Below, piece after piece: positions 15,206 to 24,449 of a DNA stretch of 64,000 bases; position 1 is the stretch's first letter, and each line of letters opens with the position of its first letter. A model generated the notes under the pieces. It was not told the DNA's origin, made no database searches, and saw only the letters and a list, made by a program, of their open reading frames with translations. Origin of the DNA: Paenibacillus sp. PL91 (lineage in GTDB: Bacteria; Bacillota; Bacilli; Paenibacillales; Paenibacillaceae). Both the position numbers and the translations under genes were made by a program. The stretch spans positions 372,001 through 436,000 of the forward strand of contig NZ_JABBYG020000002.1 of assembly GCF_012935325.2 (NCBI RefSeq), given 5' to 3'.

Positions 15206-15483
15206 CTTTCCAAAGCTTCGTATAGCATTGCTAAATTACGCTCTAATCGACTCACTATTTCCTTGCCTGCAAGCTCTGCTATCAGCCCTGCACGAACAGC
15301 AAAGTCAACCTCTCGCGAGAATCCATACATTTGCGTATCTAGCACTTCCTCGTACAGCGGACATTGACGGGTTGTCAAGTTTTCCATCTGAACTTCGATT
15401 AGCTTTTCTATTTTACTCGCATCTTCTTGAAGGAGACGAAGCGCTTTTTCATGCAATTGTACCGTAATTTCCGGTGAAGACAT
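15196..15483 (-). CDS. ylaN: YlaN family protein (UPF0358), Fur-linked iron homeostasis factor
   Basis: A 95-residue protein with the hallmark of Yla[21 protein letters not shown] followed by [11 protein letters not shown]. In B. subtilis YlaN is needed for growth under iron limitation and interacts with the repressor Fur. The mechanism is known only from those studies. The small helical fold fits the length (93-95 in the family). The ATG at 15483 follows a G-rich ribosome binding site. The TAG stop is part of the shared terminator stem with chaA, so no 3' UTR precedes the hairpin. Confidence 0.92.
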   Translation of the reverse strand: MSSPEITVQLHEKALRLLQEDASKIEKLIEVQMENLTTRQCPLYEEVLDTQMYGFSREVDFAVRAGLIAELAGKEIVSRLERNLAMLYEALERKE

Positions 15484-15561
15484 CGTTTTCCCCCCTGTGC
15501 GCGTATCCGCCGTCTTCTATACCCTTTATATTAGACGAAAAAGAGGGATTATACAAGGTCA

Positions 15562-15597
15562 AAACAGAAAAGCGCCCCTTCAAAAATGAAGGGACGC
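15562..15597 (-). terminator. Rho-independent terminator of the HPr-like gene
   Basis: An 11-bp stem (15587-15597 with 15572-15582, one mismatch/G-U) with a short loop is followed on the minus strand by UUUUCUGUUUU. Confidence 0.8.
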
Positions 15598-15620
15598 CAT
15601 TCTGTAATATTATAATACTA

Positions 15621-15863
15621 CTAATCCGTAATAACGGTAACGTTCAAGTTATGCTTTGCAAAAACATCAGCCATCGCTGTTTTTGCTTGCTCAGCATCAG
15701 GTCCGTGTACATGCAGTTCATATGCATGGCCGCCTACTAGTGTTGTGAATAGCCCGAGAATGCTTTTTACATCAATATATTTGCTCTCGGCTTGCAGAAC
15801 GATGGACGAAGTGAATTGGCTAGCCGTTTGGGAAATTTCTACAATAGCTGCATTGTTGGACAT
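15621..15863 (-). CDS. HPr-fold protein lacking the phosphorylatable histidine loop
   Basis: An 80-residue protein that aligns with HPr/Crh from the first helix onward: SQFTSSIVL, YIDVKSILGLFTTLV with the Ser46-like serine in VKSILGL, then a strand and a final helix AEQAKTAMADVF. The first beta-strand and the GIHARPA loop with His15 are absent. The start ATG has a good ribosome binding site (GGAGGG), so the short N-terminus is genuine and not a misplaced start. Without His15 it cannot carry PTS phosphate. Retention of the KSI(L/M)G motif suggests that a serine-phosphorylation or CcpA-type regulatory role is possible, but this is inference. Not next to ptsI or hprK. Confidence 0.75.
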   Translation of the reverse strand: MSNNAAIVEISQTASQFTSSIVLQAESKYIDVKSILGLFTTLVGGHAYELHVHGPDAEQAKTAMADVFAKHNLNVTVITD

Positions 15864-16001
15864 GGGAGATCCCTCCAGTTAAATTAGTAAAGCTTACCTT
15901 TGTCACCATGATAACCCGAAATGTAACATCGAGCAAGTGTTAAAATGAAAAACGCTTTATTTTCCATTTATTATATAAGAAAGCAATGACACTTTCTTCA
16001 T

Positions 16002-17117
16002 TTATTTCAAGTTTTCTGAATTTAACGCTTCAAGCTCAGGAATAACGAACACGCCATCCTTGCGAATGAGAATATCGTCAAAATAAATTTCTCCGCCGCC
16101 GTACTCCGGACGCTGGATGAGCACCAAATCCCAATGCACGGAGGAGCGGTTGCCATTATCCGTTTCCTCATAAGCTTGGCCTGGCGTGAAGTGCAGGCTG
16201 CCCGCAATTTTCTCATCGAACAAAATGTCATTCATCGGATGCAAAATATGCGGATTAAACCCTATAGCAAATTCACCAATGTAACGAGCGCCCTCATCCA
16301 TGTCTAAAATTTCATTCAATCGGGCTGTGTCATTGCTCTCTGCCTTCACAATTTTCCCGTTCTCAAACGTGAGCGAGATGTTCTGGAACGTTACGCCAGA
16401 ATAAACGCTAGGCGCGTTATACGTGATCGTGCCCTGCACGGAGTCGCGTACCGGCGCGGAGAATACCTCTCCGTCGGGAATATTGCGATGCCCGGAGCAT
16501 TTTTTAGCTCCGATGTTTTTGATCGAGAAGCTAAGGTCCGTTCCTGGCGATACGATGCGGACGCGATCTGTTTTGATCATAAGCGCCTGCAGCGGATCCA
16601 TCGCTTTGTCCATTTTGGCATAATCCAAATTGCATACATCAAAATAGAAATCCTCGAACGATTCCGTGCTCATATTCGCCAATTGTGCCATTGAAGGGGT
16701 CGGGTAACGCAAAATGACCCATTTCGTTTTTTTAACGCGCTGCTCCATATGTACCGGATTTCTGTAAATTTGCTCGTATAAGCGCATATTCGCATCAGGA
16801 ATACCTGCCAGCTCGTTGACATTGTCGCCTGAGCGAACCGCGATATAACCCTGCATGTTTTTCATCCGCTCCAAGTCAAGCGATGACCATAGCTCCATTT
16901 GCTCTTTGGTCGCATGCTGAAGCAAAGTACGAAGCACGGAGCGATCGCTCGATTCTACGAAAGGTCTTCCGCCGCGCCTTGCAACCTCTTCTATTAAACA
17001 TTTTGTCAGCTCCCGTTCTGAACCGACCATGTCAATTAAAACATTTTCGCCAGGCTGAACATCAATGGAATATTCGACTAAATTTTTTGCCAGCTTTTGC
17101 AATCTAGGGTCACGCAT
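16002..17117 (-). CDS. M29-family metallo-aminopeptidase (AmpS/PepS type)
   Basis: A 371-residue M29 aminopeptidase that removes N-terminal residues from peptides in the cytoplasm using two Co2+ or Zn2+ ions. The conserved ligands are in the C-terminal half: DGEVFSAP, GEFAIGFNP, SSVHWDLV and the final IYFDDILIRKDGVF. The N-terminal domain begins RLQKLAKNLVEYSIDVQPGE as in the family. The ATG at 17117 has AAGGAGAGG upstream. It follows the lipoprotein gene by 29 bases on the same strand, so the two are probably co-transcribed. No strong terminator was seen after its stop. Confidence 0.92.
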   Translation of the reverse strand: MRDPRLQKLAKNLVEYSIDVQPGENVLIDMVGSERELTKCLIEEVARRGGRPFVESSDRSVLRTLLQHATKEQMELWSSLDLERMKNMQGYIAVRSGDNVNELAGIPDANMRLYEQIYRNPVHMEQRVKKTKWVILRYPTPSMAQLANMSTESFEDFYFDVCNLDYAKMDKAMDPLQALMIKTDRVRIVSPGTDLSFSIKNIGAKKCSGHRNIPDGEVFSAPVRDSVQGTITYNAPSVYSGVTFQNISLTFENGKIVKAESNDTARLNEILDMDEGARYIGEFAIGFNPHILHPMNDILFDEKIAGSLHFTPGQAYEETDNGNRSSVHWDLVLIQRPEYGGGEIYFDDILIRKDGVFVIPELEALNSENLK

Positions 17118-17146
17118 GTTAAAAATCCTCTCCTTCTTCCTTTGTT

Positions 17147-17878
17147 CTAATCCATCGTAACACGTTTTTGCGTACGTTGAACAGTTTCGCTCGATGCTCC
17201 GTTAAAGGATTGAAACCTTACAGTCGTATACCTTTCCTCTGATACCGGATTATGATTGTACGAATAGCTGAAGGAGGTTTTCTCCTCCATTTTCAGCGGA
17301 AGCATCCGATTTCGGTCAATGACCAGCTCATACTTTGTCATGGCTTGCATAGATGCCAGCATTTCATCTAACTGCTTGCGAGAGCGCGCAAGCTCCTTCA
17401 ACCATTCTTGGCGGTACGGACGATCCTCTGCCGGGACGTCGAGCTGATCGAGCTGCTGACGCAGCCTTTGCTCCCATCTTTCCTTTGTTACGGTTGCATT
17501 TTCAGTTATCAGCAGCGTGACCGTTTCAGGGTCGTAGGTGTCGTTCGCCAAACGAACGTCCTCATTTGCATTGTTCAAGGCCTCCAGCACTTGCACAGGA
17601 TTCCAATGCAGCGGATCAGCCGTATTCGTCTGGATCGTTAATTGCTGATGATCCACCACTTTGCCTTCGAATACTTCCGGCTTAAACTCCAAGCCATCCG
17701 CCGTCTTTATGCTCATCGAGCCCGTAAAAGCGTATTGATCGGTAGCCGCAAGCCCTGAATAGGATAAAGAAAGCCATTCCCCCGGCGATCGCTTATCTCC
17801 GGCATCGCCGCATCCGAGCATCGACAATATGAATGCTATTGCGAGTAGACACACTCCAATTGCTTTGTTTCGTCTCAT
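17147..17878 (-). CDS. Putative lipoprotein of unknown function
   Basis: A 243-residue protein with a signal peptide ending in a lipobox (SMLGC, Cys about residue 23), so it should be anchored to the outer face of the membrane. I do not recognise the mature domain. It contains a tract ending KYELVIDRNRMLPLKMEE, reminiscent of extracellular LolA/DUF-type lipoprotein beta-sheets that carry two similar halves (QYAFTGSMSI near the N-terminus). That is only a resemblance. The ATG at 17878 follows AGGAG. It is the first gene of a pair with the M29 aminopeptidase. Confidence 0.78.
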   Translation of the reverse strand: MRRNKAIGVCLLAIAFILSMLGCGDAGDKRSPGEWLSLSYSGLAATDQYAFTGSMSIKTADGLEFKPEVFEGKVVDHQQLTIQTNTADPLHWNPVQVLEALNNANEDVRLANDTYDPETVTLLITENATVTKERWEQRLRQQLDQLDVPAEDRPYRQEWLKELARSRKQLDEMLASMQAMTKYELVIDRNRMLPLKMEEKTSFSYSYNHNPVSEERYTTVRFQSFNGASSETVQRTQKRVTMD

Positions 17879-17954
17879 TTCTGCTCCTCCCGTCCAAATC
17901 GGTTATTGTAGTATCGTCCCTAACCTGCCTGCTACTTATTCCACTTAGGAGCAA

Positions 17955-17985
17955 AAAGAAAAGGATGCCCGCAAAGGCATCCTTT
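17955..17985 (-). terminator. Rho-independent terminator of the diguanylate cyclase gene
   Basis: A 10-bp perfect stem (17976-17985 with 17960-17969) and, on the minus strand, a UUCUUUUUG tail, 30 bases after the stop codon. Confidence 0.75.
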
Positions 17986-18014
17986 ATCTGACCTGTATTT
18001 CTATCAATAACAGG

Positions 18015-19964
18015 CTATATTCCGTTTTGTCCTACGAATATACAATTTCTTCCGTTATGCTTGGCCTCATAAAGCGCCATATCGGCACGGTAAAACAACG
18101 TTTCCACGCTAATTTTATCATCCTCAAACGTCCACTCGGATACGCCGCAGGAGACGGTAACGACAGGGTCCGTCTCTTTCTCCACCTGCTGCCTGATCCG
18201 CTCAGCTATGCGGAAAGCCTGCTCAGCTCGAATGCCCGGCAGATATACCGCAAGCTCTTCGCCGCCCCACCTCGCCGCGATGTCGCCTTGTCTGATCGAG
18301 TTCCTTATAATGTCGCTCACTTGAATGAGAATCCGATCACCGACCTGATGCCCGAACGTATCGTTTACGCGCTTGAACAAATCAATATCCACAAGGATTA
18401 GGGATCCAAACGGATCCTTGCGCTGACGGTTTTGAATTTGTTCATTTAAATAATGACGAGCATGAAGCCCGGTCAGATTGTCAGTAATAACCATCCGGCG
18501 CACCTCAGCATGCAAGGAAGCGTTCGTCACGGCAAGTCCGATATGGGTGCTCATCACTTGAAGCAGCTTATAATTTTCGTAAGAGAAAAAATTTGGCGCC
18601 TTATGCGTAACAAGAATGACGCCAACGACTTCGTTATCCGCCAAAATCGGCGCTGCGATAAGCGATCTCGAGCCCGTATTGTCCATCAGCTTGGAGGTCA
18701 CAACGCGCGTATGCCAGTAATCGGATATGATTAAAGGCTCTTTAGTCCGGTAAACCATGCCGCAGAAGCCATAGTCGGGCGAGAAATGCTCGCTCGCAAG
18801 TGCCGGGAAATTGCTGGACATCACGACAAATTGATTCTTATCTTTATTCAGCTGCAGGACGCAGCAAAAATCAGCATCAAATATCGTCAGAAGCTCGCTT
18901 GTCGCAAATTGAAAAATTTCTTTCAGCCTAAGCGACTGGTTCAGTCGTTTCGTAAGCTCATTAATAAGGCGCAGCTCATTGATAAGCAAATTAGACTGCT
19001 CGTACAGCTTCGCATTCTCGAACGCCGACCCTGAAGTATCGGCTAGCAGAAGAAAGGCCGGCAAATCTGCCTCATCCCATTGGCCTGGCCCGATAGACAT
19101 GCATAACACGCCATACGCAGCTTGCTTGCCGGTCATCGGAACAGCCAGCCGTAGCGTTCCGTCCCTCTCCTGCTCGGACACCGATTTTCCGTTCAGAAAC
19201 GCTTTGGCCACGAGATCATGCTCGGCATTTTTGAATACGAGCGGCTTCACGCGAGGATCGCCGTTCAAGTGATCCTGCGATAAATACAAATGGACCTCGG
19301 AGCTCGGGTATAGCATCTCTAAACTGCTAAGAAGCTCTGAGAGAACAGAGGAAACGTCGATTTGATCATACAGCCGTTTGGCAGCTTGAAACAGCTCATT
19401 TCTTTTTTTCTCTTCCTTCTCTGCCCGCTGCTGCTGCTGGAGAAGATCCTTGACGAAAATTTGTTCGAAGTTATGGTAAAAACAGCTGCGAAAATGAAGC
19501 GAGCAGCCTATAAGTTGGGACACATCCCACTGAGAGCCTCTTGATGTTATATATGTGAAAACGCCGAAAACAGCGCCATCATTACGCCGATGCAAAGGCA
19601 CCGCTGCCACAAATAAATCTTCCTCGCTGCACACATCGTTCTCTCCGCTGCTCAGAACACGGCTGGCAGCCCTTTCAAGCGCAGCATTACGATTTCCACG
19701 ATCATCGGCATACTGCCCGGCTGCAGCTACCTCTTCCGCATCTTGATTGAATAGCACAAACTCGCCATTCTCAAATGCTGATGCCAAAGCTGCTGATTCA
19801 TTTGCCCACCGATTAAAGCTTTCTTGTAACAAAATAGACAGCAATGGCTTGTCCGCATCGCTAATATCTTCTCTACTGAACCAAACCGGTTGTGATTGTG
19901 CTGATGTATCCACAATTGTAGTGGTTTTATGATATGCAAAATTGCTATTCACTTGATCAACCAT
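18015..19964 (-). CDS. GAF-domain diguanylate cyclase
   Basis: A 649-residue cytoplasmic signalling protein. The C-terminal GGDEF domain (about residues 480-645) makes cyclic di-GMP. Its active site reads RWGGEEL (about 563), a functional variant, and RQGD sits five residues upstream as an inhibitory I-site. A GAF domain precedes it (about 335-480: FATSELLTIFDADFCCVLQ to VGVILVTHK). A second, weaker GAF-like region spans about 195-325, and a charged coiled coil (QQQQRAEKEEKKRNEL) lies near 175-190. No membrane segments are visible, so the input is probably a soluble ligand or redox signal. No EAL domain. Monocistronic, start ATG with a weak GAAAGGG ribosome binding site. Confidence 0.92.
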   Translation of the reverse strand: MVDQVNSNFAYHKTTTIVDTSAQSQPVWFSREDISDADKPLLSILLQESFNRWANESAALASAFENGEFVLFNQDAEEVAAAGQYADDRGNRNAALERAASRVLSSGENDVCSEEDLFVAAVPLHRRNDGAVFGVFTYITSRGSQWDVSQLIGCSLHFRSCFYHNFEQIFVKDLLQQQQRAEKEEKKRNELFQAAKRLYDQIDVSSVLSELLSSLEMLYPSSEVHLYLSQDHLNGDPRVKPLVFKNAEHDLVAKAFLNGKSVSEQERDGTLRLAVPMTGKQAAYGVLCMSIGPGQWDEADLPAFLLLADTSGSAFENAKLYEQSNLLINELRLINELTKRLNQSLRLKEIFQFATSELLTIFDADFCCVLQLNKDKNQFVVMSSNFPALASEHFSPDYGFCGMVYRTKEPLIISDYWHTRVVTSKLMDNTGSRSLIAAPILADNEVVGVILVTHKAPNFFSYENYKLLQVMSTHIGLAVTNASLHAEVRRMVITDNLTGLHARHYLNEQIQNRQRKDPFGSLILVDIDLFKRVNDTFGHQVGDRILIQVSDIIRNSIRQGDIAARWGGEELAVYLPGIRAEQAFRIAERIRQQVEKETDPVVTVSCGVSEWTFEDDKISVETLFYRADMALYEAKHNGRNCIFVGQNGI

Positions 19965-20126
19965 GCAGCCCCAACCCTTTCATCTTATAACCAAGGAGAT
20001 GAGCTTCCCATTTTAGCTTATTATAACAATCATCATACTCCATCTTTGAGAAATTTGCACTACTAACTATATAAAACATAGGACTTTTGATGCTCATACA
20101 ATCTCGTTTAAATTCATGCATGAACC

Positions 20127-20156
20127 TTGACAACGACTATATATTTCATATATTAT
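20127..20156 (+). promoter_or_regulatory. Sigma-A promoter of rpsD
   Basis: A perfect -35 TTGACA (20127-20132), an 18-base spacer, and -10 TATTAT (20151-20156). It predicts a transcript start near 20163 and a leader of about 165 bases. Confidence 0.7.
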
Positions 20157-20169
20157 TTATTGATGAATA

Positions 20170-20326
20170 GATGGGCGTACGGTTTTGTGTCACCCTCATG
20201 AAATACGTTCGCTGTAGGCCAGCGGCTGACTAGCCTATCAGGGACGAGCTTGCTCGGACGTTGAACGTATTCGGCGAAACACAACCCCATTCACAAATTT
20301 ATTTGATGAAGGAGTTAATATTACGT
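20170..20326 (+). ncRNA. Structured rpsD leader, probable S4-binding autoregulatory RNA
   Basis: The 19965-20326 gap holds the rpsD promoter and this leader. AATACGTTC (20202-20210) pairs with GAACGTATT (20263-20271) and encloses small hairpins GCTG/CAGC, GGCT/AGCC (20224-20235) and CGAGC/GCTCG (20245-20256). Outer TTGTGT and ACACAA sequences can close the whole. Firmicute rpsD leaders are bound by S4 to repress translation. The match here is by position and multibranch shape, not by a covariance search. Confidence 0.6.
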
Positions 20327-20929
20327 ATGTCACGTTATACAGGACCTAAATTTAAACTAAGCCGTCGCCTTGGAATCTCTTTGAGCGGAACGGGTAAAGA
20401 ACTTGCAAAACGCGCATTTCCACCAGGTCAACACGGCCCTAACCAACGCAGAAAAATGAGCGGTTATGGCGTTCAATTGCAAGAGAAACAAAAGCTTCGC
20501 CACATGTACGGTTTGAATGAAAAACAATTCCGCAACTTGTTTGACAAAGCGGCAAAAATGAAAGGTAAAGCCGGTGAAAACTTCATGGGCCTCCTTGAAA
20601 GCCGTCTTGACAACCTCGTTTACCGCCTTGGCCTTTCCAACTCACGCGCAGGAGCTCGTCAGCTGGTATCACACGGTCACGTAACTGTAAACGGCAAGAA
20701 AGTGGATATCGCTTCATACAGCGTTTCTCTTGGCGATGTAATCGGTTTGCGCGAGCGCAGCCGCGGCCTAAGAACAATTAAAGAAGCTATGGAAGGCCGT
20801 CACCACCTTCCGAACTACCTAGAGTTCAACGATCAAACATTGGAAGGTAAATTCCTTCGTCTGCCTGATCGCGGTGAGCTTTCCCAAGATATCGACGAGA
20901 AACAAATCGTCGAATTCTACAGCCGTTAA
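20327..20929 (+). CDS. rpsD: Small ribosomal subunit protein S4
   Basis: A 200-residue S4 protein, a primary 16S rRNA binder that nucleates the 30S subunit and affects decoding accuracy. It starts [16 protein letters not shown] and has the S4 RNA-binding domain [20 protein letters not shown] and [11 protein letters not shown], ending VEFYSR. The start at 20327 is set by homology. AAGGAG is 12 bases upstream, a longer gap than usual. The N-terminal zinc-binding cysteines of some S4 proteins are absent. It is not in a ribosomal operon here, as is normal for Bacillales, and is probably autoregulated through the structured leader. Confidence 0.97.
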   Translation: MSRYTGPKFKLSRRLGISLSGTGKELAKRAFPPGQHGPNQRRKMSGYGVQLQEKQKLRHMYGLNEKQFRNLFDKAAKMKGKAGENFMGLLESRLDNLVYRLGLSNSRAGARQLVSHGHVTVNGKKVDIASYSVSLGDVIGLRERSRGLRTIKEAMEGRHHLPNYLEFNDQTLEGKFLRLPDRGELSQDIDEKQIVEFYSR

Positions 20930-20936
20930 TGATAAG

Positions 20937-20970
20937 AAAAACCTTGAACCTATTGGTTCAAGGTTTTTTT
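20937..20970. terminator. Terminator between rpsD and floT
   Basis: A 14-bp perfect stem (20937-20950 with 20955-20968), loop TATT, and a long T tract on the plus strand. It may also act for floT in the other direction. Confidence 0.88.
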
Positions 20971-20980
20971 TTGCTCTTTC

Positions 20981-22504
20981 TTACGATTGTTCAGGCAGCT
21001 TAGCAGCAGCAGTAATATCTACAGGTTTTCTGCTTTCGCTCGGTGCACTGATCGCTTTGGATGTCAGTCCTTTAATAAGGGCATTCACATCGATGCCGGA
21101 CACGCTTTTCAGCATCTCTGGCGCGGTAGACATCAAGGAAGTCACATAATTGCTTAATCGCGCTGCCCCTTCTCCATTCCCGGTGTCTACAACGGTAAGC
21201 TTATCAATGTTGCTGAGCGGCTCAGCCACTTTGCCGGCAAGCTCAGGCAGCATTTTGACAATGATATCAAGCACGGCAGCTTCTCCGAACTTCTCGAATG
21301 CTTCAGCAAGCTTCTCTTTCGCTTCCGCTTCCGCCAAACCACGAAGCCTGATTACGTCTGCCTCCGCCGTTCCCTTCGCTCTCTCCGCATCAGCAACTGC
21401 TAGACCGTCCAAACGCTTCTGAGCGGCATGCGCCTTCGCTTCTGCCTCTATACGGTATTGCAACGCATCTGCTTCACGAAGGAGCTTCGCCTTATTCGCT
21501 TCAGCCGCCTGCTCGACCGCGTAACGGTCCGCATCAGCTTTCTTTTTCACTTCTGCATCGTACTGCTTCTCGCGGCGTAAAATTTCTTTCGCTTCGAGAT
21601 CGATCTCACGCTCCTTGCGCACGAGCTCTACCTTCATTTGCTCCTCGACTACGCTTTGCTTCGCGCGGGCTTCATGAATCGAATAAGCCTGATCCGCTTC
21701 TGCCTTGGCTGTATCCTGATCCCGTTTAAAGGAAGCAACCTTCATTTCCTTCTCTTTCTCCGCTTCTGCAATGTTTGTATCGCGCACGAGCTCGGCTTTT
21801 TGACCAGCCTCGGCTGCAAGCGCCTTTTGAATTCTAGCATCCCGAACCGCTTCGGCCTCAGCAATCTCCGCGTCACGCTTAACTGCTGCGATACGCGGCT
21901 TGCCTAGTGCGTCCAAGTATCCATGCTTATCACGCAGGTCCTTGATCGTGAAGGATACGATTTGAAGGCCCATTTTCTTCAAGTCCTTAGCCGCAACGCC
22001 TTGCACTTCCTGCGCAAATTTGTCACGGTTCCGATACACCTCTTCTACTGTCATAGAGCCTAGAATAGCACGCAAATGCCCTTCCAGCACCTCCTGCGCT
22101 TCACCCTTCAGCGCCTCGGTCGGCTTGCCTAGAAACTGCTCCGCCGCCGTTGCCACATCCTCTACCGCTCCGCCGATTTTAATAATCGCCACGCCGTCGG
22201 CCATAACCGGAACCCCTTGCTCCGTATAAACCTCTGGTGTCGACACATCAAGCTTATGAGACAGCAAGGATAAAAACTCAGCCTTCTGGAAGATTGGCAA
22301 AATAAATGCGCCGCCGCCTCTAATGATCTTTACTTTACGACCCGATTCATCCGTGCTGGCATTGCGAGAACCAAGAAACGAACCCGTTACGAGCATCGCC
22401 TCATCCGGGCTAACCGTCTTATAGCGCGCCCAGAAGGCAAGACCCAAAACAACAAGCACTCCGACAACGATTGCGGGTATTACGAAAACCTCCGGCATTG
22501 ACAT
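20981..22504 (-). CDS. floT: Flotillin-like membrane microdomain protein
   Basis: A 507-residue flotillin (B. subtilis FloT/YuaG). One N-terminal hydrophobic hairpin (VFVIPAIVVGVLVVLGLAFW) anchors it to the membrane, followed by the SPFH/PHB domain (about 30-200) and a long Ala/Glu/Lys coiled coil (about 205-400) with repeated EAEA motifs. Flotillins organise functional membrane microdomains, fluidity and several signalling and sporulation proteins. The ATG at 22504 follows AGGAGAGAGGGG. It is the second gene after the NfeD protein gene, 20 bases apart, an operon conserved in Bacillales (yuaF-yuaG). Confidence 0.95.
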   Translation of the reverse strand: MSMPEVFVIPAIVVGVLVVLGLAFWARYKTVSPDEAMLVTGSFLGSRNASTDESGRKVKIIRGGGAFILPIFQKAEFLSLLSHKLDVSTPEVYTEQGVPVMADGVAIIKIGGAVEDVATAAEQFLGKPTEALKGEAQEVLEGHLRAILGSMTVEEVYRNRDKFAQEVQGVAAKDLKKMGLQIVSFTIKDLRDKHGYLDALGKPRIAAVKRDAEIAEAEAVRDARIQKALAAEAGQKAELVRDTNIAEAEKEKEMKVASFKRDQDTAKAEADQAYSIHEARAKQSVVEEQMKVELVRKEREIDLEAKEILRREKQYDAEVKKKADADRYAVEQAAEANKAKLLREADALQYRIEAEAKAHAAQKRLDGLAVADAERAKGTAEADVIRLRGLAEAEAKEKLAEAFEKFGEAAVLDIIVKMLPELAGKVAEPLSNIDKLTVVDTGNGEGAARLSNYVTSLMSTAPEMLKSVSGIDVNALIKGLTSKAISAPSESRKPVDITAAAKLPEQS

Positions 22505-22524
22505 TCCCCTCTCTCCTATATGAA

Positions 22525-23040
22525 TTAAGATAAGTTCACTTCGGACACATAAAGCGTACTGTCTCTTACCTCGACGACGACCACTTTAGATCCGCCTGCA
22601 ATTTCAACGCCCTCAAAGCTTGCGGCGATCTGATTCGTAAAGCCAGCACCGACCTTTACCATCACTTCACCATAGCCCTCAGCCGGAATCGGTACCAATA
22701 CTTCCCCAAGCATGCCGGACATGCCATTAAGTGAAAAAGCGATTGAGTTCTCACTCTGCTCCATAGGCTTAATATACAGGAAAAACACGCCCGTTCCCGC
22801 TATGAGCGCAATCAATAAGGCGACCAATAAAACGGCTGACGCTCCTAAAGAGGTGTATCGTTCGAGCATGAGCCCTGCCCCACCAAATACGGTAATTCCT
22901 CCAACAAGCGCAGTCGGCGACAGCCATGAATGACCGTCTAACGATAAAAAATCGAGCGCTCCGTCCAACAGCAGCCCCAGCCAATCCCCGAATATTACAC
23001 TAACGAGAGCATACAAAATTCCGCCGATTAGACAAGACAT
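22525..23040 (-). CDS. yuaF: NfeD-family membrane protein (YuaF)
   Basis: A 171-residue NfeD-type protein with three to four hydrophobic segments in the first 95 residues and a soluble C-terminal OB-like beta-barrel (GMLGEVLVPI through STLYVSEV). It is the usual partner of FloT, and together with it affects membrane order and resistance to wall-active compounds. Start: the ATG at 23040 with GGAG nine bases upstream. A TTG five codons earlier is in frame but lies too close to the GGGGGAGG tract, so it is the less likely choice. Confidence 0.88.
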   Translation of the reverse strand: MSCLIGGILYALVSVIFGDWLGLLLDGALDFLSLDGHSWLSPTALVGGITVFGGAGLMLERYTSLGASAVLLVALLIALIAGTGVFFLYIKPMEQSENSIAFSLNGMSGMLGEVLVPIPAEGYGEVMVKVGAGFTNQIAASFEGVEIAGGSKVVVVEVRDSTLYVSEVNLS

Positions 23041-23133
23041 AAATAGCGTCTCCAACTTCCTCCCCCTCTCATAGAATCCAGAACCTGTTAATACTTCCGT
23101 TATTTATTACGTTGGAAACGTTTTTATGTTTCT

Positions 23134-23175
23134 AAAAAAAATAAAACTTGCTGAATTTTATCCATTCAACAAGCT
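23134..23175 (-). terminator. Rho-independent terminator of tyrS
   Basis: A 12-bp stem with two G-U pairs (23164-23175 with 23145-23156) is followed on the minus strand by a U-rich tract, just after the stop codon of tyrS. Confidence 0.8.
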
Positions 23176-23187
23176 TTATTAGAACCA

Positions 23188-24444
23188 TTATCCTAATTTA
23201 ATTTTGACGAACTTGCGTTTGCCAACCTGAAGCACGTCACCATCATGAAGTGTAACATCAGCATTTACATCGGTAATTTTCCCTTCATTAATACGTACCG
23301 CTCCCTGCTGCACGCTGCGCCTTGCTTCACTGCTCGTCGGGAGCAAACCAAGCACAGTAAGAAGCTTTACGATGCGAATTTGTCCGTTATCCAAATCTCC
23401 CAAGGAGACGTGCACCTCTTGAATATCATCCGGGAGAGCGCGCTGCTGAAAGACAGTAATAAAATGATTTTCGGCGGCATTCGCTGCTTCTTCACCATGG
23501 TACATTCGCACAAACGCAGCCGCCAGCTGCATTTTTGCATCGCGCGGATGTACGGAGCCATCCTCAAGACCGGACTTCAAAGCGGCCAGCTCCTCATTGC
23601 TTAAATCGGTTGCAAGTTCATAGTACTTGAACATAAGCTCATCTGGGATCGACATCGACTTGCCGTAAATTTGGTTTGGCTCCTCATCGATACCGATGTA
23701 ATTGCCCAAGCTTTTGCTCATCTTGTTTACGCCATCGAGGCCCTCGATCAACGGCGTCGTAATGGCTACCTGAGCCTCTTTGCCATATTCCTTCTGCAGC
23801 GTTCTGCCCATGAGCAGATTAAATGTCTGATCCGTACCGCCAAGCTCTACATCGGACTCTAGAGCAACCGAATCATAGCCTTGCATAAGCGGATAAAAAA
23901 ATTCATGTATGCTGATCGGCAATCCGCTCGTGTAGCGCTTAGTGAAGTCGTCACGCTCCATCATGCGCGCAACGGTTACTTTCGCAGCTAAATTAACGAC
24001 ATCAACGAAGTTGAGAGGCGCCAGCCACTCCGAGTTGTAGTAGAGCTTCGTTAGCTGTGGATCCAAAATTTTGTAAATCTGCTTCTGGTACGTTTCCGCA
24101 TTCCGCTTCACATCTTCTTCCGTCAGCTGCTTCCGCGTTTCCGATTTGCCGGTAGGATCGCCGATCCTCCCCGTAAAATCACCGATTATTAGCTGAATCT
24201 GGTGGCCAAACTCTTGAAACTGACGCAGCTTGTGCAAAACAACGGTATGCCCGATATGAATATCTGGCGCCGATGGATCAAGGCCCAGCTTTACTTTAAG
24301 AGGCGTGCCTGTCGCGACTGATTTTGCTATTTTATTTTTCAATTCATCCTCAGGCACGATTTCTACGACACCTCTCCGAATAACCGCAAGCTGGCGCTCG
24401 ACCTCCAATTGTTGCTCTTTCGACAAACTTTCCCACTTTACCAT
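23188..24444 (-). CDS. tyrS: Tyrosyl-tRNA synthetase (TyrZ-like subtype)
   Basis: A 418-residue class I synthetase that charges tRNA-Tyr. HIGH motif at residues 63-66 (DIHIGHTVV), KMSKS near 244, and a C-terminal S4-like RNA-binding domain (about 350-418, [10 protein letters not shown]). The sequence round HIGH ([20 protein letters not shown]) is that of the TyrZ subgroup rather than classical B. subtilis TyrS, whose motif continues HIGHLA. Expression should be controlled by the Tyr-specific T-box leader immediately upstream. ATG at 24444 preceded by GAGGGAGG. Whether a second tyrosyl synthetase exists elsewhere in the genome cannot be known from this window. Confidence 0.95.
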   Translation of the reverse strand: MVKWESLSKEQQLEVERQLAVIRRGVVEIVPEDELKNKIAKSVATGTPLKVKLGLDPSAPDIHIGHTVVLHKLRQFQEFGHQIQLIIGDFTGRIGDPTGKSETRKQLTEEDVKRNAETYQKQIYKILDPQLTKLYYNSEWLAPLNFVDVVNLAAKVTVARMMERDDFTKRYTSGLPISIHEFFYPLMQGYDSVALESDVELGGTDQTFNLLMGRTLQKEYGKEAQVAITTPLIEGLDGVNKMSKSLGNYIGIDEEPNQIYGKSMSIPDELMFKYYELATDLSNEELAALKSGLEDGSVHPRDAKMQLAAAFVRMYHGEEAANAAENHFITVFQQRALPDDIQEVHVSLGDLDNGQIRIVKLLTVLGLLPTSSEARRSVQQGAVRINEGKITDVNADVTLHDGDVLQVGKRKFVKIKLG

Positions 24445-24449
24445 ACAAC

